Positions 34,091-46,822 of a stretch of DNA of 64,000 nt are shown in pieces. Source of the stretch: Lineus longissimus. Taxonomy: Eukaryota > Nemertea > Pilidiophora > Heteronemertea > Lineidae. The first letter of the stretch is position 1; the number at the start of each line of letters is the position of its first letter. The translations under genes were made by a program, and so were the position numbers. The notes under the pieces are model-generated. The model was not told the origin of the DNA. It saw nothing but the letters and a program-made list of their open reading frames with translations, and ran no database searches. The stretch spans positions 6,078,501-6,142,500 of the forward strand of contig NC_088311.1 in the NCBI RefSeq assembly GCF_910592395.1, read 5' to 3'.

Positions 34091-34904
34091 TCACTGTTTG
34101 GATATTGTCGATAATTTGTATAAAAATGCGGGTGAGAATTCACCCGGGCGAATCGTGGTGAGATGTTGTTTGGAGCTCATCCCCGGGGGATGTGTGCACC
34201 AGTTATAAACGAAGCGCGTAAATTTGCTCAAAATGTTAGAAAATCGCTTCAGCGTCGTGGAAGGGGCTGAGGTCGGCGCGAAATCGTCCGCCTGAACACC
34301 CTCTTCCTTCTCGCTCCCAGGGTTTGTTTGTATGACAACTGTTTGGTCATCAAAGATCCAACCGGTAAAGGCACACGGAGCTACATTTGTAATAACTAGA
34401 TTAAAAACTCCGACGTGGCTCACGCAAATATTGCTCTCGACTGCGCAAATATCGGGCTTAATGGAGCCAGAGATTTTAATTTCTTTGTGTAGGATTGAGA
34501 AAGATTGCCGAGAGTCTGTATACCGAGAGAGCCGATGATATCCTGTTCTTCCCTCACTGTGTACTTGCCTAGGGTTCCGTGAGATGATAATTAACTTGCA
34601 AACCTTGCTTGATCTGGAAGACACGATAGAACCCCGCTACAGAATCGTGTCCAAATTGTTTCTCTATTGGCAGAAGACAGAGATAACCCGGATCATTAGA
34701 TGAGCACGGCGAGGGAGGACTGTCAATTTCGGCTGGAGTGTTTACCCACAGTGAGAGATCACAGGGTCGCATCGCTCTAACAACTCCGCAGATCAAGATT
34801 ACATTTGCCTGAAGCGAATCCACAGAAGACAAAATTGACATACCTGGTATTACCTCCTTCGACTTTAGACAAGGAATCTGACAAACTGCAAATTGCAATC
34901 TCAT
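34091..34904 (-). other. Cluster of long minus-strand open frames, possible decayed or unrecognised exons
   Basis: Two overlapping frames are open: 34904-34569 (111 codons) and 34624-34091 (178 codons including the stop). The longer one has no ATG near its start but can be entered from an acceptor-like GTGTCTTCCAG at 34608-34618. It contains EIKISGSIKPDICAVESNIC and a Ser/Thr/Pro stretch. The first contains Cys-rich NTPAEIDSPPSPCSSND. The two could be pieces of one extracellular-type protein broken by a frameshift, but no family is recognised. GC content is above the local background. Confidence 0.25.
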
Positions 34905-37900
34905 CTGCTAACAGCAGTTCTTTTATCATCCTAATTTTTGCTCCTCGGATGTCATTGGAAACTGTAAGGTTTCGTCATCACATCTCCCAAGAGATATCAG
35001 CGCCCGATCTTAACAAGCCCGAAACCCTCCAAGTATCTTATCATTACCAATACCCTATATTCTAATTGCCGGTGTAACTCATCAAGGCAGTTTTGACGCG
35101 TCTTCTGACGGGTTTGGCAAGCAAGGGTTTCTACCAATTTCCTGTCTTTGTAGCTGATGTGACCAGGGTCCTAAATATTTACGTCGTTAGCAAATCAGTT
35201 TAGATTGTTCACGGCGGGAAGTGTATAGAAACTCTCTTGAATTTAAATCAAGGGATGCTGTTGACATTTTTCACTTGTTTACATTAAAGAGGACATTTTC
35301 GGTTCTATAATCCTACAGTTTAGTTGCTCAAATAAGGGCTGCAACACATGCCTATTGTTAAACCACAAATGAGAACAGCATAAATATCGTAATCATTGAT
35401 CTTCGTTGACAGATTAAACCAAAACTTCAAAAACCACAAGAAAAATCGCCGGCGACTTAGGTGTAATTGGCACAGTTCCGCCTTAAGTTCGTATCAAGTC
35501 AGCTGACTGCGCTTTTGCCGGCATCAACCAAGAGCCCCAAATATCTGTCGGCAAACTTCGAGGCATTTGTAAAGAGCTATTCTCTTCTATCAGCAGCAAT
35601 TCACACCAAACAGAATGACCCTCCTGACTCAGCCTCTTGCAGCCCATGATAATGCCCCTTTCTCTCAAACACTCTCAACAAAATGACAAAGAAATAACGT
35701 TTCGTGCTAAGAAATCGCTAATAAGGCCGGCTATTTAGCACCCCACACAAAGAAGGCAATTCTGAACAATTCTGAACCCCGCTCGGTGATGTTTTGTTGT
35801 CTCTAATCATTTATAACCTGAAATTAAAGGAACACCTTGCCCGCCTCAGGACAGAAACTGGGCAGCATATTTTATAATCGGGCTAAACTTTTTATAATTG
35901 TCTGTCAATTAATGACAAATTTTCGCAGGATGGAATCTGGTTGGCTGCTGCGGGATCTGAAACGGTTTGCAGCCGATCGATTGGGGAGGGGTTCCCGCGT
36001 AACAAATCGACGTGAGTGTCGGGATGGCGTCGTTTCGGTTCCATCGGAAACATCTTCAAGACTGTTTTTGACTTCGAACGCCGCATATCAGAACATTTCA
36101 CAAACTCGGGAAACTTCAGATGATATTTTTGACAGAAAGGGTAGATTTTCTTGACGGAAAAGGTCGCGTTTCGATCGTTGATGACACTGAACAGGCCCTG
36201 TGTTTCTTACCATGTTGACATTGATAGGTACCCAAGTATCAGCAGATGGTTGTTCCCATCTCAAAAAGTAAGACAGGTTGGAATATTTGCATATTGGATA
36301 TGATGAATTATCATGTTTAGGTACATGTATTATGTTTCAATGAAAACGACGATGATTCAAATGGTGATGCTCTGACGAGAATCTACCCTTATACACTGGT
36401 AGAATATACAATTTTGGACTGGACACTGTTATCTAAAACTTCAAATTAAACCTAAGTTAAATTCCAGTTCTAATCCCCTTATCGTTTCTGGTCATGAAGA
36501 AAAGGGCGTTTCTACGTGTTGCTTTGCTGCGAATCCCCCTCTACGTTCAAAATATCCTGGCGTGTTTTTTAAACCAAATTTTCGCGGCATCAAATTGGCC
36601 AACCTGCATGTATTATGACGAGAAAATCGTTCTAAATCTATTCATGCCGCGTAAACTTTGACCTGAGACTCCTCTTTCTCCAAACACGGGCGTCTAAAGC
36701 GTTCCCAGTAAGCGTTTAGTTAGACAACGAATCTTACCAAGCAAAACAACACAGGAGATTAGACTATCATTTTGGTACGTGCGGAATTATCCCCAGTCTT
36801 AGACTTGAAAAAGAAATCCAAGCAATTGTTGAAGAACGACAAAGGACTGAGCATTTTGGTGATAAACTGCTGAAAGCGCCTGAACAGCGAATATGAAGAA
36901 GTGGTTAATCCTGGCTGGGGGCTCAAGCTTAAAATGGCGGCGCTCTCTCCGAGCCGCCTGCGACAACCGAGAGCATTCAGCGAGAATTAAATGCTTCATT
37001 CTGTTAATGAAAATCCTGTTATTCGGATTGAGCTGACAGTTGGTATACCCATAATACCCCGGCTGATAAAGATTTCTGTCCTCACTCCCGAAATGAGAGA
37101 CCGAAAATCCCCTCTGAATGAAGCTTTCTGTGGCAGCTAACGCCCCGCATTTTAGGATACCCCTCCCAAATAGACACCCGTATCACACACAAAGAAATGA
37201 ATTTGTAGGGAGGGCTTTAAGTTCAGGACAAGTAAACTCACTTTATTTTGAGGTTTTCTTGTTGTCATTTAGAAAATGAAATGATTTTTATAACCTTCAG
37301 CTGAAAGTTGAACATTTTCTAAAAGTTACGAAACACGATTTTCCTTAGGTGCGAAAATACGGCGTCAAATTTTACGCTTACGTTCCTGGGAAACCATGTT
37401 TTCGCACAACTTCAAAGACCGGGAACATCCATTGTCAAATTCTGTGATTTTCAAGTATCTTTCTAAAATGAAAAAGCTACGGCTGCGCGGATTACTCACC
37501 ATGGCGACAGGGTTTGGCCCAGGGGATAATCCGACTTGGGTGATGAAAAACATTGGGTTAGCGCCTCCTTGAGATTCTATGGAAGGCTCTCATCAAGATC
37601 TACGAACGCCAAAGAAAGAGGATTTTAAATCATGAAAAATACAACAATTTGCGAATGGCGCGTAAACTCTTAAATCACCTGTTTTTAAATCTGCGGCTTT
37701 TACGAATACTTTATGAAATTTCGATTAGTTAGAGTTCTTGGTAAGTAAACACAGTTTCTCCTGATTCCACGGGTGCGAACGGTTTCAACAATGCGCCAGA
37801 TTTCTCCGGCGTGTTTCAGAGTTTACCTAACGCCGAAATGACGCTTAATCTTTAGTGCCTTCTCACTAATGAATGCTGGGACAACAGAAGGCTTTCAGTC

Positions 37901-38598
37901 CAAAGTTGACAAAATTTGCAGAGACGAGGCCCTCAAATGGTAAAGCACACAGATCATGGGGTAAACTTCTGTCATTTGGGTGACAGTTGATGATCGAAAG
38001 AGATTCCGGGGAGATTTAGATCATGGTTGAGGCGACGGGAGAGTTGCATGCGGGGAGTGGCGTGGGAACGTTACACAATATAGAAATAAAATGGGAGAAA
38101 AAGAACATGAGACTGTCAGAAATTGAGTTAAAGATTACTCGGAATACTTTGAAGTTTTCTTTTCTTATCAACGATACAAACGTGTTTACAGTTTCAACCA
38201 CTCAACGCTAAACATTTCTACAAGTAATCAGAACGATTGTCCACTTTGATTCCAATCTTGACGATAAGAAACAAAATTTGCCAAAAAGTGACATGTGTGA
38301 AGGAGCACACTTAGGTACAAAAGGATACAGTGAAGAATGTTTTGGTGCCTGAGGTCATGCCGAGTGGTTGCCGCTTCAGCAAGCTTTTCAATAAATGTCA
38401 GTGCGCCTCTCTTCTGCAGTGCCATATGGCAACGAATTCCAAGAGTGTCGAAGAAGAAGTAGAATCAGCGGGATGCCATGGTTCAACCGCATTTGAAACT
38501 GCTACAAATGTTGTGCACAGGTTGTCACAGAAAGCCTGCCTGTCCCATACGCCTCATGGTGTTGGATTATATTTGACTGAAAAGAATGAGCAACTCAA
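34905..38598. other. Intergenic, no gene recognised
   Basis: AT-rich. A YY1-like AAAATGGCGGCGC lies at 36931-36943. The open frame at 38330-38614 is Cys-containing but without support. Confidence 0.4.
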
Positions 38599-38796
38599 AA
38601 TACCACCAACATAGGTGTCTTTTTAAATCGCCATGGTATACTCGGTTGTCCTTCTTGCCTTGTAAATACCACCAACATAGGTGTCTTTTTAAATCGCCAT
38701 GGTATACTCGGTTGTCCTTCTTGCCTTGTAAATACCACCAACATAGGTGTCTTTTTAAATCGCCATGGTATACTCGGTTGTCCATCTTGCCTTGTA
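38599..38796. repeat. 66-bp tandem repeat, three copies
   Basis: Three nearly identical 66-bp units start with TACCACCAACATAGGTGTCT at 38601, 38667 and 38733. Because 66 is a multiple of three, several frames stay open on both strands through all copies. These frames are repeat artefacts unless transcription is shown. Confidence 0.95.
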
Positions 38797-38819
38797 AAAT
38801 GTAAGGGTTGAAGGGGAGA

Positions 38820-39485
38820 ATCAATAACAGAGATCATTACAAAGTCAACTCGTTGGGGGAATTATATAGGTGAATGGCCAATTGATATGCCATCGGGGAA
38901 AATACATCTTGATCAGGTTACGCTGCATCATTAATTAACCATGCCATGTAGCAGAGTCGTGACCGTACCAGATTCCTTCCAGAACAACCAACATTGCTAT
39001 TCAGAATAGAAACATTTAGGCTATATTGATGTTTGAGAGGGTTACGATCAGGAAATATATCATCTTCAAGGCTTTTGACCGAACTTGCACCCTTGTTTAC
39101 ATTTTTACCCCATGTGGCAGAAGATATGTAGGCTAACGAAAAACGGATATTGGATGTTTCTTAAGGTACCTAAAATATCAAGAGTTTTGGAGAAGGTGAT
39201 GGTCCATCTCGGTATGACTCTTACAAGAAGAGTAACAGAAATGATTGCAGAGTCAACTCGTTGGGCGAATGATATCAGGTGAATGGCCCTTTGATATGCC
39301 ATTGTGGAAAAGACGTCTTGATCAGGTTACGCTGCACTATTAATTAACAATGAGGCAGATTTGTGGCCGTTCAAGATTTCTTTCAGGACAACCAACATTG
39401 CCCTACGAAACGAAAACAGATCCGTTTACGCTGGAGAGAGGGCAACCATCAGCAAGAATTTCATCTACAGGGTTTTGTCACAAAT
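38820..39485. repeat. Old tandem duplication, period about 405 bp
   Basis: Segment 38820-39080 is repeated at about 39228-39485. Shared landmarks in the same order are GTCAACTCGTTGGG, GGTGAATGGCC, TTGATATGCCAT, CTTGATCAGGTTACGCTGCA, TTAATTAAC and CAACCAACATTGC. Identity is clearly reduced by substitutions and small gaps. The first copy directly follows the 66-bp repeat. Confidence 0.85.
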
Positions 39486-42400
39486 AGATTACGCTGAAAG
39501 AAATTGAAGACATTGACTTGACAGCAGTTGTAGGGTAGCCCCTACGTCAGCTGCTCTGTGCATCGCCATCAGATGATTCGGTAAAGTAGTTACCAAACAA
39601 ACCACAAGTCACAGGCTCAGCTCCCTGAAATCGCGGCAATTGTCTAAGACTTGACTTCTCTTCCCGAGTGCCACCAGAAGACAGTCATTGTCCTCGTAAA
39701 TCTGGCCACTCAGATTTCTTGTCTCGCCTCTCATCGAGTCTTAAGACAAGTGTTACATCCTCACGCTGTATTAAACCCTAATGACTTCTCATCGCAGGCG
39801 CGTGGTGGCCTATTGTACACCGTATCCAATTCTGGTGGCGGTTTTGTTGCGGTGATATTACCAAATCATGGGAGATACTCGGCTCCTTTTGTCACACTCG
39901 AACTTCCTCTCAAGATGGGACGGGTAATTAACTCGTAATCTAAGACAATTGAGGTATTTTGTGTAACAAAGGTCTGCTACAGACGTGACAACATTAAATA
40001 ATCATCTCAATTTCTGCGCAAGCAAAATTGGTCTATTATGTGATGGAGCTGACCGCAGTTCTTTGGAAAATAGAATCACGGATGTAACGGTTTGGTAGCG
40101 TTGATGGATTAGACCTAAATCACGTTCAGGATATTCCTGGTAAGAATTTGACATTAGGGCACTACTCAACTTACGTTGCCAACCCCAACAAAGGTACAAT
40201 AGTCACAGGCGGAACCTATTGAGTGTAAAGATGCACTGTTCACAAAATTTGCCTTGCATTTGAGATTCAGTGTGGTTTGGGTACGTGTGGGGAAACACAT
40301 GTTTTCTACAAGCGATATTTCTGCAGTTGACTGCAAAATAAAATGTTTGCTGCCCCTTTGTTTGTCACAACGGGGAGGATTTCAAGCGGTTGGAGGGTCA
40401 TCGAAACTTCAGATATCAGGGGATGGCTCGGCCACACACAGTCTACACCCTCAGCCGTCAAGATCCAAACAATAAAATGCGAAAAGCAAGAGAGTATAAA
40501 TTATATACAAAAACATGTCTGGTAGAAAGCAGCATACGGACACGATGAATCCATTGATGTCAGTACTTCGGTCAGAAGCTGACAGAAAATCTACCATTGA
40601 CGCCAGACTATTGACAAGTTATGTTGACAGTTCCAGGACAATGTTGATTATCATTTGAAACATTTGAAACATGAAAATAATGAAGTGGCATCTACTTGAT
40701 TTTCATTGTTAGCATATCGACACTGCCTCATTCAGCCTTTGTCAGATTTAAGTACAATGTAAGTCTGAGTGATGTTCCTCAATTTATGAAAAGCTGGATA
40801 TATATTTCAGATTTCTTTGTTTCTCTACTTCCAACATTCGGAAATGACATTCGAAAAAACAGCTTGGCTCAAAGGTTTTTTGGCAGCTCAAAAAGAAAAA
40901 AACGGTATCTGTCAACTTCTAAAGAAAGAGAGGCCGTTTAAGATCTTGGCAGCTTAAATTTGAAATTTTACAAGTACATACATGCAATTACTGAAAGTAG
41001 TCATGCAAGATCTACATGTACTCTAATTGTTGTGATAAAGTAATTGTTACTTTGTGACAAAAAAGCTCTATGGATATCTATAGGTGTAGTTTTCTCACGA
41101 CATTACGTAACAATGTCCAAACTATACATAATAAATTTGTCAATTTAACATTGTCTACACAATAACCAGCCAGGTGAAATGAATAGCAACTACATGTATA
41201 TATTATTCGATTTTAGGTACCATATTATGATACTTCCTCCTCTACTAGAATAACATTATCGAAAACATAAAAATATCGGGAATAATTAATAGAAATTTTA
41301 GCTGTCTTCACAATAGTCAATACTTGTGGGGTATGAGTGAGCTAACTTTTGGCTTCCTATGAAAATTCTTCGCAGTCTGACTTTTTATTATGTGTGGATT
41401 ATCGTGAATTATTCAAAAGCTTCATGACCTGTGTTTATGCTTCATCGGCTCTGTTTTTCCACTGACCAGCGTTTCTTGTAACTAGTTGACTTATTGGTTC
41501 CCCCTGTGCAGAGAAAGCACCTGCCTGCGCGACTAAACTGACTTTGTTAATCGGCGTGAGAATAGGCTGTAGTTTGAAACCTTGTTCGAAGCTGCCACTG
41601 TAACTGAACAGTGCAAACTCAAATATGCACCCCTAATAGAGGTTTTCATCAGCGAAAGGTTCTTGTTTCCAAAAACATCAAAATCTCTTCGCTGAACATT
41701 TTTCTTCGTTAATTGAAAAGTTTTTATTTCTAAGAGTATATATAATATCCTGTTTTTTTAAAGAAAAGTATAGAACCGCTTGATTGTTTACATGTATTTA
41801 AGCCACTGCTATCAGTTTTCATCATGTAAACCAAATGTCATATTGTCCATCCTTGATCCCTTTCATCGTAATGTTAGATACTAAAGGGAGAATGTCATCC
41901 ATCTGTCTTGTCTTGTCTCTCGTCGAGTCCTCCCGGCGTGAGACCCCTCCCCAGCATTCCCCGCGCATGCCATCTCATGGAACTCCTGGTTACGGCTCAA
42001 CGAACGGAATCCAAATATTGCCAATTTCAGGAACAAATTGATAAATACTGGCTTTTTATTTGCCTCAAATTGTTGGATACTGGGACTGTAGCGCAGCAAA
42101 TGGGAAAATATTTTCTCTGAATGTATACTTAACTTGAATAATGACACTGACAATCGTAGAATGCGGATAGATCAAATTTGTCGCAATTAATTTCCCGTGG
42201 TGCGTTTAATCCGCGGGATTTTTGTACCAGGCGACAAACATTTGAGTAAATTAGCTAGGAAACCGCCTGTGATTGTCTAAACGCGCTAACCGTGGTTTGT
42301 AACAACATAAAAGACACTTGAAAATAGGCAAAATCGCACAAATAGACAATTTATTATGGGTAATCCGCATCAGTGCTTGGCAACGCCTGCATTATGGAAT

Positions 42401-43387
42401 CCGCAATATCCTTTACCGGACGAGATAGGTATCCATTTAGTGTTGTCACACGACAATAATTGATTGGTTTCTTTGTCAGGTTTAATTTACCAAATACCTA
42501 ATCGCCATTCGATAATAATTTGTATTAACGCACAAATCGCAGCCGCCGAGGAGAAGCGCTTTGAGATCGGGAAAGCTAATTCAATATGGACAGGAGATGT
42601 CGCATTAGCCAGTCATCAAGCAATGAAAAACGTTTTGAATTTCGTGGCGCGGATACTGCGGCAGATTATATCCCCGCAGATCCCCTTTCAAACTAGCAAC
42701 TTGAGATAGACAACAAATGAAATTACCTGCGAATATAATTTAATAAGAGCGACAATATTTGTTGCGAGGGCCCCAGGCGCTCTACAATATAATCATAACG
42801 TGGATTGCCTGATAGGAAAAGTCTTGAAAGCCAGCGAACATACAATTTACTGAATTAAAGTCGGCGTTGGCATCTTCAAAGTTTAATTTACACTCAATTC
42901 ACTCTATTATCTGGATAGCATTATGAGAGTGGTGGTAATGCCATTGTTATTAGGCAGATTGATCCGATTGGGCGCTTTTCATTGCTATTTAGCTGATATC
43001 GAGCTACTAGAGATAGGGGCGGTTCCGCTGTAGCATCATAACCAGAGGCTGAAGAGGAACGGCACAATACAGCCACTAGCTAACCAAGACAATTGTAGTC
43101 ACTTTGGGCGATAATTTTGAGAAAAACCTGGCATTTGAGCGAATTTACCGCAAGTAATTGTAGCAATCTTGCGGTGTTATCGGCAAGAGTAGCAGAAAAG
43201 GAAACCAATTTCTGAATAATTGAGAACATTAATCTCAATATTGTTTCATTTTTGCCAAACAGCTGATGGATGCGGCTCTACTTAAAGGACAGCACTCGGC
43301 GAAGAAAGTCAAGCTTATTCATATTAGCCCAAAGTGCGGAGATGATGAATAACGTATCACGGATGCTGCGCGCGTGAAGAAATCTAC
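39486..43387. other. Intergenic, no gene recognised
   Basis: AT-rich. Includes a 19-nt word at 41955-41973 that recurs at 58933-58951, and a miR-219-like word at 42267-42281. Confidence 0.4.
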
Positions 43388-43654
43388 CGTTGAAGATCCA
43401 CGATGGAAGTCTGGTGCAAAAAAGGATGACAAGTCCGTCGCTTTTTTCCTCAAGAAATGGCTGTAACGTATGAATATAACGTTGAAGAGCGTTTTCTTTC
43501 CATACAATTTGAGTAGTTGGCCGACCTTGACCCATGCAGGAGCATCTTCTATCACTTTGGTCTCGAATCCTGGCTTGCACTTTTTGATGTACGGATGGAG
43601 ACACATTGCCTTGCCAAACAGCATCATAATAAAAAAAATATTAAAAAAACCCAT
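43388..43654 (-). CDS. Candidate first exon of a secreted protein with a thioredoxin-like start
   Basis: An ATG at 43654 (ATTATGG context) opens an 89-codon frame ending in phase 0 at a GTAGAT donor. Residues 1-18 (MGFFNIFFIMMLFGKAMC) form a hydrophobic signal-peptide-like start. A Lys/Cys segment (KKCKPGFETK) follows, then APAWVKVG and a beta-strand-like TLFNVIFIR leading into a basic helix SHFLRKKATDL. The order W, G, beta strand, helix faintly recalls the N-terminal thioredoxin-like domain of selenoprotein P, but the redox Cys/Sec pair is absent at the expected place. No following exon was identified. The plus-strand frame over the same bases looks like a shadow. Confidence 0.3.
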
Positions 43655-46454
43655 AATCCCAGTAATTACAGAGACGTGCTGCCTCCCCTGTTATTGCAGG
43701 CAAACTGTCACAAAATCTGAATCAAACATGAGAGATATAGCCCGGGGACATCTCACCGACAGGTCAACGAAAGAAAACTTTAATTTGTCACCTTTTCTTA
43801 TCAGATACAAAGAGATTTCCGCTGTTCATTTGAACGTCAAAACTGTACGAAGACTACTATTCTGTCAATAGAAAAATTCGCGGTATTCATTGGACAATTT
43901 TTCTATTCAGCCCGGGACTGTCGTGATTTCAAGACCGGGTTGTTTTCAATTGGGTGCGATTATTAAGTTGACTCAATGTGAGAACCATACAATTCATGTT
44001 TACATAGGTTTGTTCAAAAATATCATGATTGTCATCGCAAATGTTATCGTTTTCGATTCACTAGTGTTGGAATTTAAATAGGCTTTATACAAACAAATTT
44101 CCGCATTTTTCAACTCATATCAATGGTGATATTGTCCTAAATGACCACGATGAAGTTACAGTCTATCAAACTACACGGTCCAGTTAGCCCGTAACATAAA
44201 GAATCGCAATCCTTTTCACCAGAATCTTTATAACAACTTGGCCGCGACGGCGGACTCGACTCTTTCCCCTCAGTAATGAAAGGCTTGGCAAACTCCTCAT
44301 TGTCTCGTTATATCATGTCATTTTTGATGACGGTCAGTGAGAAAACCTGAATGAAACTAAACGAAATATTGAAATGAAACGGTTGAAATCTCCGAAATGA
44401 CCCAAGAGTGAACCTCGCAACACGGTTATTATGATAAATACGCGTGGTAAAAGTGACAATCCCTAGCTCCCTCGAATTCCCTTCCTCACTAACATTATTT
44501 ACTGTAGTGGACGATTCTACTTCAATTCGGATGAGTGCATGTCATTTCGTTTCGATCATTTCCTTCCGTGTTTTATCCCAAACCTCTCGATGACCCCCAG
44601 TCATTCTGATTGATATGTGTCATTTTCCCTCACTTTCTGGAGTGCTTGCAGCTGCTTTTCCTTTTGATTGTCCGATCCTTCCTGGGCCTCATTAACAAAA
44701 TCTTCTCCTCCACAAGGTCAATGGAGTGGACATTAAAATAACATGACCTAAAAGTTTATCCCAAATTAAAAGGTGACCAAATTTCGCTACCTGGTAATTC
44801 ACTGTTCGTTGGGAAGTCCTGTGGAAGTTCTTATTAAAGAGGAGGTTGGCGATGAAGAAGAAAATTACGATGTGGGCCTGGGCGCTCGACGTCATGAATG
44901 ACATATTCTTAAATAATGCTTTGCAATGTCACCTCGGATTGAATGTTTTTGAACATTTTCGATGTGATATCACTACCCGTATCATCAACATTGAATTTAG
45001 CGACATTTAAATGACCAATAAACATGAAAGAGAGAGAGGAGGTTAGGGTGTCTGATGTCTTCATCGGGAGATCTTTGATGCTGGTTATAGGGAGGGCCGT
45101 TGTCATCTGATAAGGACGCCGGGTTCATCAAAGGTCCCTAAGTGCTGGGCGGCTAGCCCCCAATGACATGAATGAATATCGCACTGGTCTTTTCAAGGGT
45201 CTTTTTGTGAAGTTATCCGAAGAAACGCAAAGATGGGTCGTCTCCGGTTCAAATTGAGACTACTGGTATTGTGCTCCCCACAGTATGGGGCCTTTAGAAT
45301 CTAATTGCAAAGATAAGTTATTATCGGAGTAAATAGTCGGTACATTACGGATCAGGGGACTGGGACGGGCTCGAAAAGAATGTAAAACTATTTGAGAGAT
45401 GGATGACTTGAGAATACAACCCGCCCCTAAACGCGGCCCAAAGAATTGCGGTGTTCTGAAAAAGAACTCACAGGTGCCAGTGCAGTTCAGGAGCAAATCT
45501 AAAATTGAATTTCTATACGAATCGGCTCATTTTCGGTAGGCGGCCAAACTAAATCCTGGACAAACTTTTGGAACGTTTTAATGAGGATGTCTTCCAAATT
45601 TCGCTTTCAAAAGGTCGGTGGAAGTATTGTGACCTTTTACTAACAGTATTTGTTGAATTGAGATAATATTTTAGGAAGATGTTGTTATTTGAATAAAGGC
45701 GATTTCTTACCAATTGTAGGGAACCCAATTGCGAATAAAAACCGATTTCATTTCAATTCATATTGCTTCTCACGGTAATGTGCATTTCTTTAGACCACCA
45801 TAGCACAAGAAAATGGCAAATAAAAGCACCTGGGTGCATTTTCTTGCGGGTCATCGGAGAAATATGAAGAAGGATATTGCACCAATTTAGCACTCAGTAA
45901 CACCAAAGTTTCTAAAAAATAACATCAAAATTGACTGTCTGCTGCCAAATCATGATACCTTGTTTATTTTCACAAAACAAGCGCATCATCTCTAAAAAAA
46001 CATTGTTTTGCTTGAAAGGAAAATCACACCATCAGTTGAGCGAACCAATCTCCAACCTGACAGTCAGATTGAACGCTTGTCATGCTGTTAGCCCGAGATG
46101 CGTTCATCACCGTTTGGAGCCTGCCAACATTTGACTCGCGCATGCTCACATTTTATATGTTTGATTTTCCCGTCAGCCACCCGGTATCGTTCAGGGGTGA
46201 TGGGTAGGTAACATTTGGAAGCGATCAGAAATCAATGTCAAGGTCTGAAACGACAGCATATCTGTGTCTTCAGCTGTTCTAGACAGGGTTCAGCTGGATA
46301 GGTAGCATTTGAAAACAGAATCATCACATTACCCTGTCGGATACATGTTAGACTAACAAACCGTGGCCACACACCCGGCCGTAAGGTATCCACGGAATAC
46401 CATCATACCGAACTGATAAACTAAACGCTCTCAATAACACGATAAGGTGTGAAT
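43655..46454. other. Intergenic, no gene recognised
   Basis: AT-rich, no supported frame or repeat. Confidence 0.45.
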
Positions 46455-46822
46455 GGGAGTAGCAATTTGGGTGAGGGGACGACAATGCCAAAGATGGTAA
46501 AGGCAAGAGCAACGACTTCTGCCAATGGTAAAAAGCAATGGCTGTGTGCGGGAATGACAATAGACAAAGGTAAAAAGCAATGGTTTTGATTGAAAGGTAG
46601 GACAATAGCCAATGGTAAAGAGCTCTATAGTTGTGTGCAGGAATGAGCAGAGCCAAGTGGTAAAAAGCAATAGATGTGTGCGGGAATGACGATAGTCAAA
46701 GGTAAAAAGCAATGGCCTTGCGAGGGAACGACCATTGCCAATGATAAAAGTAACGGTTCTGTAAAGGGAAGACAAGATATCAATGCTAAAAAGCAATGCT
46801 TCGGGGCAAGAATACGTTCCTG
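46455..46822. repeat. Degenerate 41-44-bp minisatellite
   Basis: About eight copies of a unit built on GGGAATGAC-ATAG-CAAAGG and TAAAAAGCAATGG. Copies of the AAAAAGCAATG word fall near 46530, 46572, 46662, 46703 and 46788. Long minus-strand frames (up to 137 codons, Leu/Phe/Ser-rich) only reflect the repeat. Confidence 0.85.

Noticed and set aside
43470-43871. 133-codon plus-strand frame
   Set aside because: It is largely the antisense shadow of the better minus-strand candidate at 43388-43654.
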